A DNA stretch of 36,513 nt from Deltaproteobacteria bacterium HGW-Deltaproteobacteria-14 (GTDB lineage: Bacteria > Myxococcota_A > UBA9042 > PHBI01), in NCBI GenBank assembly GCA_002841945.1, contig PHBI01000054.1:1-36513 (forward strand), given 5' to 3'. The notes under the pieces were generated by a model. It made no database searches and was not told the origin of the DNA. It saw only the letters and a list, made by a program, of their open reading frames with translations. Positions 1 through 8,181 of the stretch are shown one piece after another. Positions within the stretch are counted from its first letter, which is position 1; each line of letters starts with the position of its first letter. A program made the translations under genes and the position numbers.

Positions 1-1153
1 ACACGCCGGCGCCGGCGCGCTCGGCGTGGGCGAAGAACGCGGCCGCGGCGGCGGCGCGGCCGTTGAACTCCGCGCTGGTCGCCAGGCTCATCGCTGTCAG
101 CGCCAGCGCGGGGCAGGCGAGCGGCTCAGCGCGGTCGGTGGCGATGGCGCGGACGGGGCGGCCGACCGCCGCGAGGGCCGCGATGAGCTCGGCCAGGCGT
201 GTCTCCCAGGTGTGCTCGCGGCGCGCGCGGTCGTGGGCGGCGGCGGCCATCGCGGCGCGCCGCGGCGCGTCCGCGAGGAGCCCCCGCAGCACCGCGACGA
301 GGTCCGTCGCGTCGGCGTAGGGGGCCACCTCGTCGGGGGTGAAGTGGGCGCCGAGCTCGGGGCAGGCGGCGGCGACCTGGCAGGCGCCGGCGAAGGCGGC
401 CTCGAGCACGCGGAGCTTGAGCATCGGGACCGGGCGGTCCTCCCAGTCGGCGGTCGAGACGACGACCCCGGCGCGCAGCAGCGCCGTGGCGGTGGCGGCG
501 TCGACGTGGCCGCCGAGGTCGACGTCGGCCCCGGCGGGGAGGGCGAGCCGTGGCGCGGCCTCCGGCCAGCCGTGGCCGCGGACCAGCAAGGGCAGCCCGG
601 CCGCCGCGAGCGTGCGGATCAGGGCCACCCGCGTCGGGTACGCGCTGCCCACGAGGACGACGCGCGCCGGGATGTCGCCACAGCGCGGCGCGGCCGGGGA
701 GGGCGGGCACATCGCCCAGCGGATCGGGAGGACCCGGCTCCCGGGGGCGGTCGCCGCGGCGAGCTCCGCGAAGCGCTGGCTGGTCGTGAGCCACGCGTCG
801 TAGCACGCGTCGATGCCGGCCAGGACCGCCTCGAGCGGGCCACGGGCGCGCCACTCCGGGGTGAAGATGGGATCGTCGAAGGCGAAGCCGACCAGGCGTG
901 CGCCGCGCGCGCGGAGGCGGTCCGCCGTCGCCGCGCTCATATGATCGTAGGGCGGGTGGGTGAGGATGAGGTCCGGATCGAGCGCGTCCGCGGCGGCGAC
1001 CAGCAGCGCCTGGAAGCCTGAGACGCCGAGGTGGTGCGCGGCCTCCTGCCCGGGGACCACGACCACCCGGTGCCCGGCGGCCTGCAGGGCCGGGCTCAGC
1101 CAGCGGTACATCGCTCCGTCTGGGTCGACGGTCTCGGTGAGGAGCACGCGCAT
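1..1153 (-). CDS. CgeB-like glycosyltransferase (3' end beyond window)
   Basis: Open minus-strand frame from an ATG at 1153 that runs off the left edge with no stop, so at least 384 residues are present and the C-terminus is missing. The N-terminus reads MRVLLTETVDPDG, a typical first beta strand of a GT-B fold. A second Rossmann-like half starts near residue 165 (RVVLVGSAYPTRVALIRTL). It is followed by a strand-loop motif with WEDRPVPMLKLRVLEAAFAG and then CPELGAHFTPDEVAPY, which resembles the C-terminal donor-sugar domain of CgeB/YkvP-type glycosyltransferases. These usually modify surface or spore polymers in the cytoplasm. The substrate is unknown. No strong ribosome binding site precedes the ATG. 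The region upstream is the divergent leader of the RRM gene. The family assignment is by motif memory and is moderately secure; the reading frame is secure because it is uninterrupted and protein-like. Confidence 0.8.
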   Translation of the reverse strand, partial: MRVLLTETVDPDGAMYRWLSPALQAAGHRVVVVPGQEAAHHLGVSGFQALLVAAADALDPDLILTHPPYDHMSAATADRLRARGARLVGFAFDDPIFTPEWRARGPLEAVLAGIDACYDAWLTTSQRFAELAAATAPGSRVLPIRWAMCPPSPAAPRCGDIPARVVLVGSAYPTRVALIRTLAAAGLPLLVRGHGWPEAAPRLALPAGADVDLGGHVDAATATALLRAGVVVSTADWEDRPVPMLKLRVLEAAFAGACQVAAACPELGAHFTPDEVAPYADATDLVAVLRGLLADAPRRAAMAAAAHDRARREHTWETRLAELIAALAAVGRPVRAIATDRAEPLACPALALTAMSLATSAEFNGRAAAAAAFFAHAERAGAGV

Positions 1154-1253
1154 CGTTTGGCGCTCGGGGCCGGGCGGGGAGGATCACGCCGCCACCTCGC
1201 GGCTCGCGACGCCCTGCGACGATAGCAGAAGGCGCGCGCTGTCGCCCCGCCTC

Positions 1254-1453
1254 CATTTCGAGGTTCAAAAGGGGAGAGTCGCGGCAAAATAAGTGCGTGG
1301 CAAAAGTTATTTGCGTGCAATTAAGGATCCGCGTGTGGTTCATGGGCGTCGCGACGGACACCTACGGACGTCGCTTGGTCGTCGGGCGCCATCCGCCCGA
1401 ATCAGGAGTCGCGTGCGAAAACGCACGATGGCTCGGAATGTGAGATAGATTGA
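1254..1453 (+). promoter_or_regulatory. AT-richer promoter and leader of the RRM gene
   Basis: Between the divergent glycosyltransferase start (1153) and the RRM start (1454) lie 300 bases without a gene. Positions 1263-1335 are clearly richer in A and T than the surroundings (runs such as GCAAAATAAG and GTTATTTGCG), so a promoter is likely there, although no pair of consensus hexamers is convincing. If transcription starts there, the mRNA has a leader of 100 bases or more. It contains a perfect 7-bp hairpin (arms 1382-1388 and 1394-1400, 5-base loop). Long structured leaders are known for cold-inducible RNA-binding and cold-shock genes; a thermosensing role here is inference only. Confidence 0.4.
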
Positions 1454-1774
1454 ATGTCGAAGAAGCTTTTTGTTGGTGGTCTGAGCTGGGATACCGATGA
1501 CGCGAGCCTCCGCCAGGCCTTTGAGGGCTACGGCGAGGTGGGCGACGCCAAGGTCATCACCGATCGTGAGACCGGCCGCTCCCGCGGGTTCGGGTTCGTG
1601 ACGTTCTCGGACAACGCCGCGGCGACCGAGGCCATCTCGAAGATGGACGGCGCCAGCCTCGACGGGCGCACCCTGCGCGTCAACGAGGCCCAGGAGCGTG
1701 AGCGCACCGGCGGCGGCGGCGGCGGCGGCGACCGTGGTGGTCGCGGCGGCGGCGGCGGGCGCGGCGGCTGGTGA
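1454..1774 (+). CDS. Glycine-rich RRM RNA-binding protein
   Basis: A 106-residue protein with a single RNA recognition motif filling residues 1-80. RNP2 is LFVGGL near the N-terminus and RNP1 is RSRGFGFVTF near residue 40, with all the aromatic residues that stack on RNA present. The tail (about residues 86-106) is almost only Gly with Arg and a final Trp, like eukaryotic glycine-rich proteins and the cold-induced Rbp proteins of cyanobacteria and myxobacteria. It should bind single-stranded RNA in the cytoplasm, possibly as an RNA chaperone. The upstream ribosome binding site is weak (GAGATAG about 10 bases before ATG). The gene stands alone and is followed by a hairpin terminator. Confidence 0.95.
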   Translation: MSKKLFVGGLSWDTDDASLRQAFEGYGEVGDAKVITDRETGRSRGFGFVTFSDNAAATEAISKMDGASLDGRTLRVNEAQERERTGGGGGGGDRGGRGGGGGRGGW

Positions 1775-1832
1775 AGCCACGCGGCGGGGACGCGCTGAGG
1801 TGACTCGACGCGCCCGGTAAGGACGCCATGAC

Positions 1833-1860
1833 AAGGGCGGGGTCTTCGGATCCCGCCCTT
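1833..1860 (+). terminator. Terminator with UUCG tetraloop after the RRM gene
   Basis: Arms AAGGGCGGG (1833-1841) and CCCGCCCTT (1852-1860) pair perfectly. The stem continues inward (G-U, U-A, C-G) to a C(UUCG)G tetraloop at 1844-1849, one of the most stable RNA loops. The following bases (CGTCGTTCTG) are only partly T-rich. It lies 58 bases after the RRM stop. Confidence 0.75.
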
Positions 1861-2057
1861 CGTCGTTCTGACGGCCCCGAAAATCGCCGCCCCGGACGTC
1901 TCTCCAAATTTGCCCCGACGTGTGACATCGGCTCTCCGCCTGGACCTGCGGCACCCTCCATTTTCTTGGGGGTTACTCGGGCGCGGCGCGGGGGCGATGG
2001 TGAGCCTCATCCCCCCGGGAACTCGCAGATTCACACGCTTTCGAGAAGGAGAGACCC

Positions 2058-2870
2058 ATGCTCGTCAAGTCCATCGCCGTCCTCACCGTCCTCTTCGCCG
2101 CGCCGTCCGCCTTGGCGGCGTCGCGCGCTGATCTCGCCACCTCGATCACGACCTCGCCGTCGCCGGCCCTGGTGTACGCCACCGCGCGCTACACGGTCCG
2201 CGTCGCGAACGTCGGCAACCGCAACGCCAGCGGCTGCACGGTCCACATCGACCTGCCGGCCACCCACACCAGCCCGCAGGTCTACGTGCTCGGCGACGTC
2301 GGCGGCACGAGCAGCGCATGCACCCAGAACGGCACCGCGCTCGACTGCACCCTCGGCACCATCAACAAGGGCAAGAACAAGAGCGTTTATTTCGACATCG
2401 CCCTGCCGGTGAACGCCGCGTCGCTCGACTTCACGGCGACGGCCGCCACGACCTCGAGCGAGAACGACCTCGGCAACAACAGCGCGTCCGCCGCCGCCGA
2501 CCAGACCTTCTACGCGGCCGGCGTCGCGACGACGCCGAGCACCCCGGCCACGATGGTCAACAGCCACTGCACCGGCACGGGTCTCACCGCGTGGTACGAG
2601 TGCACGCTCTCTCCGAGCTCGATCACCGCCCACGTCTCCGAGCTCCACGACGACGGCACCCTGACGATCCCGGGCTACGCGGGGTACACGGGGGGCTGGA
2701 CCCTCACGCCAACCTCGGTCGGCAGCTTCCTGTACTTCAACATGAACGACGGCTCCGGGATCGTCGCCGAGTTCGAGGGCTGGGGCGTCGACGGCGGCTG
2801 CTTCGAGGGGCTCACCACGTTCCCCGGCGGCGGCGCGTGGGTCTCCCCCTACGAGGTCTGCCCCCAGTAG
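2058..2870 (+). CDS. Secreted protein with a CARDB/DUF11-like domain
   Basis: A 270-residue protein preceded by a good ribosome binding site (GAAGGAG, 2043-2049). Residues 1-20 form a Sec signal peptide ending in PSALA, with cleavage before ASRADL. Residues 21-150 look like an immunoglobulin-fold CARDB/DUF11 module: the RYTVRVANVGN strand, a Cys pair around the CTVHIDL and DCTLGTI segments, and ENDLGNNSA at the end, a typical closing of such domains. The C-terminal half (about 165-270) contains four further Cys and many Gly/aromatic residues; I do not recognise it. The protein is probably periplasmic or extracellular and may bind a surface partner. It is monocistronic, with hairpins on both sides. 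Exact function unknown. Confidence 0.85.
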   Translation: MLVKSIAVLTVLFAAPSALAASRADLATSITTSPSPALVYATARYTVRVANVGNRNASGCTVHIDLPATHTSPQVYVLGDVGGTSSACTQNGTALDCTLGTINKGKNKSVYFDIALPVNAASLDFTATAATTSSENDLGNNSASAAADQTFYAAGVATTPSTPATMVNSHCTGTGLTAWYECTLSPSSITAHVSELHDDGTLTIPGYAGYTGGWTLTPTSVGSFLYFNMNDGSGIVAEFEGWGVDGGCFEGLTTFPGGGAWVSPYEVCPQ

Positions 2871-2885
2871 CGTGGTGGAGCTCGT

Positions 2886-2917
2886 CTCGGTGAGTCGCCC
2901 CACTGGGGCGCCCCGAG
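2886..2917 (+). terminator. Hairpin downstream of the secreted CARDB-like protein
   Basis: An inner perfect stem CGCCCC/GGGGCG (2896-2901 with 2905-2910, 3-base loop) is enclosed by an outer CTCGG/CCGAG pair (2886-2890 with 2913-2917). It sits 15 bases after the stop at 2870. There is no T tract, so it may be a factor-assisted terminator or only a structured 3' end. Confidence 0.5.
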
Positions 2918-3036
2918 CGAGCGCGGCACTCGACAACGCCCAGGGGGCTTGCGAATATCCGTCACATTCGCGCCGTCTCTTGCGACTTCGCGCCGGCTAC
3001 CCGGCCGCGTCTGCCCCCCTGACAGGAACCCAGCCC

Positions 3037-3885
3037 ATGTCCGTCAAGCCGCTCATCACCGGCGTCGCCGCCGCGTTGACCCTGCTCGTCGCCACCCAAG
3101 CGATGGCGCTGAACCCGAGCCGCACCTACAAGCAGCGGCCCGACAAGTTCAACATGAAGTACACCGAGGTGAAGGTCCCGACCGACGACGGCCAGGCGAC
3201 GCTGAACGTCTGGGACTTCCCGGCCAAGACCAAGACCACCCGGCTCGTGCTCATCGCCCACAGCGGCGAGGGCAACATGGCCGATTACCTGCGCCGGGTC
3301 GACGCCCTCACCGCGACGTTCAACGTCGTCGCGTTCGACTACCGCGGCTTCGGCGAGAGCAGCGAGTTCGAGATCGACAAGAACATGTACCTCTACCCGC
3401 ACTTCCAGGACGACATGGCGACGATGATCGACTACTGCCGCAAGCAGCACGTCGCCCAGTTCAGCGTCTACGGCTGGGGCATCGGCGCGGGCCTCGCCCT
3501 CGGCGTCGGCTATGGTCGCCCCGAGGTGGTGCGCATCGTCGCCGACACACCCTTCTTCTCGATGGAGGATCTCGAGCGGCGGTTCTCGAGCTGGGACGAG
3601 CCGATGGAGGTCCCCTTCGCCGGCTACGACAAGCGCTACGAGCCCATCTCCTCCCTCGACACGGCGCCGGGCAAGCACCTGCAGAGGATCGGCCTCATCA
3701 TCGGCAGCGCCGACAGGCTCTACAAGCTCGCGGACATGCAGGCGCTGCAGAAGAAGCAGAAGGGCAAGCTCGTGGACAAGGACATCTACGTCGTCGAGAA
3801 CCCCGACCGGTTGGACAACTTCCAGGTGGACAAGGCGGCCTACACGGCGAAGCTCGTCGCCTGGCTCACCCCCTCCGCCAAGTAG
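3037..3885 (+). CDS. Secreted alpha/beta-hydrolase-fold protein, probably inactive
   Basis: The start is the ATG at 3037, with AGGAA eight bases upstream; the same frame is open further upstream but has no ribosome binding site there. The protein has 282 residues. Residues 1-24 are a signal peptide (ends TQAMA). The fold marks of the BEM46-like alpha/beta hydrolases are clear: LVLIAHSGEGNMADYLRR (oxyanion strand and loop), VVAFDYRGFGESS, and a nucleophile-elbow strand SVYGWGIGAGLALG. However, the elbow is G146-W-G148-I-G150, so the catalytic Ser is Gly148. In the late loop where a GxxH motif is expected, the sequence is ENPDRLDNF (254-262) with no His. Only the acid candidate D226 (IIGSADR) remains. 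It is therefore probably a non-catalytic binding or scaffold protein in the periplasm. It precedes hflX by 123 bases on the same strand, but a functional link is not indicated. Confidence 0.85.
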   Translation: MSVKPLITGVAAALTLLVATQAMALNPSRTYKQRPDKFNMKYTEVKVPTDDGQATLNVWDFPAKTKTTRLVLIAHSGEGNMADYLRRVDALTATFNVVAFDYRGFGESSEFEIDKNMYLYPHFQDDMATMIDYCRKQHVAQFSVYGWGIGAGLALGVGYGRPEVVRIVADTPFFSMEDLERRFSSWDEPMEVPFAGYDKRYEPISSLDTAPGKHLQRIGLIIGSADRLYKLADMQALQKKQKGKLVDKDIYVVENPDRLDNFQVDKAAYTAKLVAWLTPSAK

Positions 3886-4008
3886 CCTCACCGCCGCCCG
3901 GCAAAAGCGCGCGGAGCTTGCGTTGGCGCCCCGCATGGCGCATACCCCCGCGGCCTGGTCACGCCCCCGACGCCGGGGGCGCGGCCTCGCCCGGACCGCC
4001 CGAGGGAT

Positions 4009-5409
4009 ATGCACGAGACCGCCGAACCGCAGAAGACCGCCGTCATCGCCGCCCTGCAGCTGCCCCTGGTCAGCGACGCCGAGCACGCCTCCGACGTCGC
4101 GGAGCTGCGCCGCCTGCTCAAGACCCTCGGCTACGACGTCGTCGGGGTCGTCAGCCAGCGCCGCGCCGGCCCACGCGCGGCCGCCGTGCTCGGCCCAGGC
4201 AAGCTCCTCGAGCTCGCCGCCTACACCGGCGGCACCGGGGTCGTCCCCGCCTACTCCGCGAACAAGGGCAAGGGCAAGGGGGGCGACGGCGACGGCGACG
4301 AGGACGCTGGTCCCGAGGCGCTCGACGCGGCCGAGGAGGTCGACGAGGCCGACGAGACCGACACCGTCGCCGCTGGGGACGCCGGCCCCCTGACCCACGC
4401 CGACGTGGTCGTGGTGGACCACGAGATCAGCCCGCGCCAGGCCCGCAACCTCGAGAAGGCGCTCGACGCCGAGGTGCTCGATCGCACCGGCGTCATCGTG
4501 GAGATCTTCCACCGCCACGCCAACACCCGCGAGGCCCGGCTGCAGGTCGAGATCGCGCGCCTCGACTACGTGGTCCCGCGCCTGCGCGCCGGGGTCCGCG
4601 GCAACGAGCGCCAGCGCGGTAAGGGCGCCGGCGAGTCGTCGCTCGAGCTCGACCGCCGAAAGGTCCGCGACCGCATCGCCGAGCTCAAGGGCGAGCTCGT
4701 CGTCATCGCCCGCGACGAGGCGCAGCGCCGCAGCCGCCGCCAGCAGGTGCCCCGGGTGGCCCTCGTCGGCTACACCAACGCCGGCAAGTCGTCGCTGATG
4801 CGGGCGCTCACCGGCAGCGAGGTGCTGGTCCAGGACAAGCTCTTCGCGACCCTCGGGACGACCGTGCGCGCGCTCCACCCCGAGGCGACCCCGCGGGTGC
4901 TCGTCTCCGACACCGTCGGCTTCATCAAGAAGCTGCCGCATCACCTCGTCGCGTCCTTCCGCTCGACCCTCGACGAGGCCCTCGAGGCGCAGCTGCTGCT
5001 CTACGTCGTCGACTGCTCGGACCCGAACTTCCGCAGCCAGCTCGAGATCACCCGCGAGGTCCTCGCCGACATCGGCGCCTCGGAGACCGAGAGCCGGCTG
5101 CTGCTGAACAAGGTCGACAAGATCACCCCCGAGGAGCTCGCCGTCCTGCGCGCGGAGCTGCCCGACGCGATCCCGCTCTCGGCCCACGACCCGGCGGACG
5201 TCGCCGCGCTGTACGAGCTGGTCCTCGGGTATTTCCAGCGCGATCACCTCGAGACGACCCTGCTCATCCCCTACCGCCGCGGCCAGCTCGTCGGCCAGGT
5301 CCACGCCTCCATGCGGGTCATCGACGAGCAGCACGACGAGCACGGCACGCACCTGCGCGTGCGCGCCGCCGCCGCCGACATCGAGCGCGTCCTGGCCCAG
5401 CTCCGCTGA
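4009..5409 (+). CDS. hflX: Ribosome-associated GTPase HflX
   Basis: A 466-residue protein with the full HflX layout. The N-terminal HflX domain (about 1-215) includes ADVVVVDHEISPRQARNLE and DRTGVIVEIFHRHANTREARLQVE. A coiled helical linker follows, then the G domain: G1 GYTNAGKSS (from residue 254), G2 FATLGTT, G3 DTVGF (from 301), G4 NKVD (from 367) and G5 SAH. HflX splits 70S ribosomes stalled by heat or antibiotics. Unusual here is an insertion of roughly 45 residues (about 83-127) within the N-terminal domain. It begins with GKGKGKGG and becomes a long Asp/Glu-rich, probably disordered stretch. The ATG at 4009 follows GAGGG closely. No hfq neighbour is present. The next gene is convergent. 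Confidence 0.97.
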   Translation: MHETAEPQKTAVIAALQLPLVSDAEHASDVAELRRLLKTLGYDVVGVVSQRRAGPRAAAVLGPGKLLELAAYTGGTGVVPAYSANKGKGKGGDGDGDEDAGPEALDAAEEVDEADETDTVAAGDAGPLTHADVVVVDHEISPRQARNLEKALDAEVLDRTGVIVEIFHRHANTREARLQVEIARLDYVVPRLRAGVRGNERQRGKGAGESSLELDRRKVRDRIAELKGELVVIARDEAQRRSRRQQVPRVALVGYTNAGKSSLMRALTGSEVLVQDKLFATLGTTVRALHPEATPRVLVSDTVGFIKKLPHHLVASFRSTLDEALEAQLLLYVVDCSDPNFRSQLEITREVLADIGASETESRLLLNKVDKITPEELAVLRAELPDAIPLSAHDPADVAALYELVLGYFQRDHLETTLLIPYRRGQLVGQVHASMRVIDEQHDEHGTHLRVRAAAADIERVLAQLR

Positions 5410-5430
5410 ACGCTCGCCGTCGCCGGTGCG

Positions 5431-7203
5431 CTATCGACCCTCGCCGGGCGGCGGGGCCGTCGGAGCGCCCGTGTCGGGGACCGCGGCGTCCCCGAAGACG
5501 AGGCCGTGGAAGAAGACGCTGTGGTTCGAGTCGAACTGCGGCGCCGTGCGCAGATAGGCCGGGCGGACGCGCGGGTCGGCGAGGAACCGCCGCTGCAGGA
5601 ACCGGCGGGCGCCCTGACGGCCCCAGCCGGTGGCGCGGAAGTTGTCGTAGAGCGCCAGATCGAGGGTGTGGCCGGGGATCTCGAAGGGGATGACCTCGCG
5701 CACGCCGTGGCGCGGCGGGTCGAGCGCCATTGGGGAGCCCTTGGCGAGGTTCATCAGCGAGCAGTTGAGGAACTGGACGTGGTCGGCGTGCTCGGCGACG
5801 AAGGCGCGGGTCGCCTCGGCGTCGTCCTCCTCCTCGAGCGGGGTGCCGAACATGATGAAGCCGTGGACGAGGACGCGGGCGGCGTGCAGGGCCTCGAGGA
5901 TGCGGCCCACGTCGACGATGTCCTGGTGCTTGTCCATCACGTCGAGCAGGCGCTGGCTCGCGGTCTCGAGGCCGAGCTTGAGCATGCGGCAGCCGCCGGC
6001 GTACAGCGTCTCGGCGAAGCCGTCGGCGAAGAGGTAGGGCTCGAGGCGGGAGAAGCCGTACCAGCGGTAGGGGCGGTCGTGGTCGATGACGTGCTGGGCG
6101 ACGGCGCGCAGGGCCTTGGCCGGCATGGCGGAGTCGATGAAGTGAAAGAGCGTCACGCCGTGGCGCTCGTGCACTGCATCAAGCTGGCGCGCCAGGTCGT
6201 CCCCGCGCGCGATGCGGAGCTTGCTCTCCGGGTTCACGACCTCGGGGCAGAAGGTGCAGCGGTTCCAGTAGCAGCCCCGCGCGGACACGATGGGGGCCGT
6301 GCGCTCCGGGGCGAAGTACAGGTGCCACGGCGCGTCGTCGAAGTCGGGGGTCGGCACCTCGGCGAGGGACGCGACCTTGCGGGTGGGGTTCTTGTGCAAC
6401 GCACCATCGGCGTCGCGCCAGCACAGGTTGGGGACCTCGGGGAAGGGGGCGCCGCGGCCGAGGGCGAGGAGCGGGAGCTCGCCCTCGTAGGGGATGACCG
6501 AGTCGGCGAGCTCCATCAGGTGGGTGTTCTCGAGGTCGTCGATCCAGGCGCTGACGAGCTCGCCGCCGAGGGTCACGTGGGCGTCGGGGAGGGCACGGCG
6601 GAGCAGGGTGGCCAGCGCCACGCCGCACAGCAGCTGGTTTCGGAAGATGAGCGAGAGCCCGACGACGCGCGGGTTCATGGCGACGATCCGCGGGACGAGG
6701 TCGTTGACGTAGTAGTCGTGGAAGAGGTTGGTCTCGGGCGCGCGGGCCGCGGCGAGGACCGACGCGGAGTCCATGTCGCAGTAGCGGGCGTCGAGGTAGT
6801 CGGTCAGCGTCGCGGTGACCGGCGAGCCGTGCGCGGCGTCGTGTCCGGCGGCGACGAGGCCGATGGCGCGGTTGAGGCTGGTGACGGCGGTGCGGTAGCG
6901 GTCGAGGTCCGCGTAGGTGTCCGGCGAGCGCAGCGCGGCCTTGTGGCGGGCGAGGCGCTTGCGCAGGTGGGGCCAGGCGCGGGTGAGGCGGGTCGTGCGC
7001 TCCGCCGGGGTGGCGCTGGCCGCCAGACGCTCCGCCGCCGCGTCGCCGCGCTCGACCGCGAGGAGCCAGTCCTGGGCCTCGGCGTTGGCGTCGATGGTCG
7101 CGCACGCGACGCCGTGGGCCTGGAGGTAGGCCTTGAGGGTCGCGACGCCCAGCAGGGGTTCGCAGGCCTTGTAGAGGGGAGGGGTGACGAGGACGACGCT
7201 CAT
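5431..7203 (-). CDS. Cobalamin-binding-type radical SAM protein
   Basis: A 590-residue protein, using the ATG at 7203 so that it begins MSVVLVTPPLYKACEPLLG, the standard first strand of the N-terminal B12-binding Rossmann domain. The frame is open 18 codons further upstream but that segment is low-complexity Arg/Pro. Residues around 190-290 (PRVVGLSLIFRNQ, AHVTLGGELVS) complete the B12-type domain. The radical SAM core follows with RGCYWNRCTFCPE: Cys311, Cys316 and Cys319 would bind the 4Fe-4S cluster, but with four rather than three residues between the first two. Later core motifs (MLKLGLETASQRLLDVM, VLVHGFIMFGTPLEE) are intact. Such enzymes methylate unreactive carbons or rearrange substrates; the substrate is unknown. 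There is no partner or precursor-peptide gene next to it. The OmpA gene lies upstream on the same strand, separated by a hairpin. Confidence 0.9.
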   Translation of the reverse strand: MSVVLVTPPLYKACEPLLGVATLKAYLQAHGVACATIDANAEAQDWLLAVERGDAAAERLAASATPAERTTRLTRAWPHLRKRLARHKAALRSPDTYADLDRYRTAVTSLNRAIGLVAAGHDAAHGSPVTATLTDYLDARYCDMDSASVLAAARAPETNLFHDYYVNDLVPRIVAMNPRVVGLSLIFRNQLLCGVALATLLRRALPDAHVTLGGELVSAWIDDLENTHLMELADSVIPYEGELPLLALGRGAPFPEVPNLCWRDADGALHKNPTRKVASLAEVPTPDFDDAPWHLYFAPERTAPIVSARGCYWNRCTFCPEVVNPESKLRIARGDDLARQLDAVHERHGVTLFHFIDSAMPAKALRAVAQHVIDHDRPYRWYGFSRLEPYLFADGFAETLYAGGCRMLKLGLETASQRLLDVMDKHQDIVDVGRILEALHAARVLVHGFIMFGTPLEEEDDAEATRAFVAEHADHVQFLNCSLMNLAKGSPMALDPPRHGVREVIPFEIPGHTLDLALYDNFRATGWGRQGARRFLQRRFLADPRVRPAYLRTAPQFDSNHSVFFHGLVFGDAAVPDTGAPTAPPPGEGR

Positions 7204-7268
7204 GCCGAGCCATGTACACGACGGCGCCGGGGCTGGCCATCTTCGCGGTCGCCGCACCCGGAAACGGG

Positions 7269-7300
7269 CGCGCCGCCTCCCCTGACGGGGAAGCGGCGCG
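7269..7300 (-). terminator. Terminator after the OmpA-domain lipoprotein
   Basis: A 14-bp stem (7269-7282 with 7287-7300, one G-U pair, 4-base loop) lies 29 bases beyond the OmpA gene's stop on the minus strand and before the radical SAM start at 7203. The sequence after it is not T-rich. It should separate the two transcripts. Confidence 0.65.
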
Positions 7301-7328
7301 TCGGCTCAGCGCGAACGGGTGGCGCCTA

Positions 7329-8021
7329 TCAGCCCTCGTCGGCCGAGGAGACGAGGTCCGCCGGGATGTTGGGGATCTCGTCGAGGGTCGGCATGAAGAT
7401 CACCTCGATGCGGCGGTTCTTCGCCTTGCCGTCGTCGGTGGCGTTGTCGGCCGTCGGCAGGAACTCACCGTAGCCGGCCGCGGACAGCTGGGTCGCCGCG
7501 ACGCCCTTGGTGATCAGGAACTCGGTCGCCGACAGCGCGCGCATCTGCGAGAGCTGCCAGTTCGACTTGAGGCCGGCGGCCTTGGCCGAGATCGCCACGT
7601 TGTCGGTGTGGCCGGCGATGATGAAGCGGCGCGTGGACTCCTCCGCGAGGACCCCGGCGACCTTGGCCAGCGTGTCCTGCCCCTCGGTCTTGAGCGTCGC
7701 CTTGCCGGAGTCGAAGAGGACGTCGTTGGGGAGCTGGAGGACGAGGAAGCCGTTGCGGATGGTCAGCGCGAGCTTGTCGTCACCGAAGGCCTTGCGCAGG
7801 CGATCGATGAGGCTCGCGTAGTTGCCGAGGCGCCGCTGGGCGAAGGCGAGATCGCCCTGGGCACGGGCGAGGTCCGCCTGGGCGCGGGCGAGATCGCCGG
7901 TGCACCGATCGAACGCGTCCTGCGAGGGGCCGGCGGTCGGCGCGCTGGCGCAGCCGGTCGCTAGGGGGGCGAGCGTCAGCGAGGCGAGGATGGCCAACAG
8001 GCCGAAGGGGAAGCGAAGCAT
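7329..8021 (-). CDS. OmpA-domain peptidoglycan-binding lipoprotein
   Basis: A 230-residue protein with AAGGAG seven bases before the ATG. Residues 1-23 are a lipoprotein signal with lipobox ATGC, and Cys24 is the lipidation site. Residues about 35-85 form an Ala/Arg/Asp heptad-like helix (DLARAQADLARAQGDLAFAQ), probably a coiled coil that spans the periplasm. Residues about 95-215 are an OmpA C-terminal domain: DVLFDSGKATLKTEG, FIIAGHTDNV, NWQLSQMRALSATEFLI and NRRIEVIFMP, containing the Asp and Arg that hold diaminopimelate. It likely tethers the outer membrane to peptidoglycan. It is divergent from the LuxR-type regulator with 160 bases between them. Confidence 0.93.
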   Translation of the reverse strand: MLRFPFGLLAILASLTLAPLATGCASAPTAGPSQDAFDRCTGDLARAQADLARAQGDLAFAQRRLGNYASLIDRLRKAFGDDKLALTIRNGFLVLQLPNDVLFDSGKATLKTEGQDTLAKVAGVLAEESTRRFIIAGHTDNVAISAKAAGLKSNWQLSQMRALSATEFLITKGVAATQLSAAGYGEFLPTADNATDDGKAKNRRIEVIFMPTLDEIPNIPADLVSSADEG

Positions 8022-8181
8022 CGATGTCTCCTTGCCACTGGGGGGGCGGGGAGCGTCGCGGGGGATCGAGCCGCTCCAATGCGGGGCACCATAGCACCTT
8101 CACAGGGAGGCACCATCGCATGACCATGCGTGCCGGAGGTGGTAGGGGTCGGGAGTCGCCGGACGCCGGAGAGCTCGAACG

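Noticed and set aside
5506..7473. A 655-codon plus-strand frame opposite the radical SAM gene
   Set aside because: The minus strand has B12-domain and radical SAM motifs; this frame has none.
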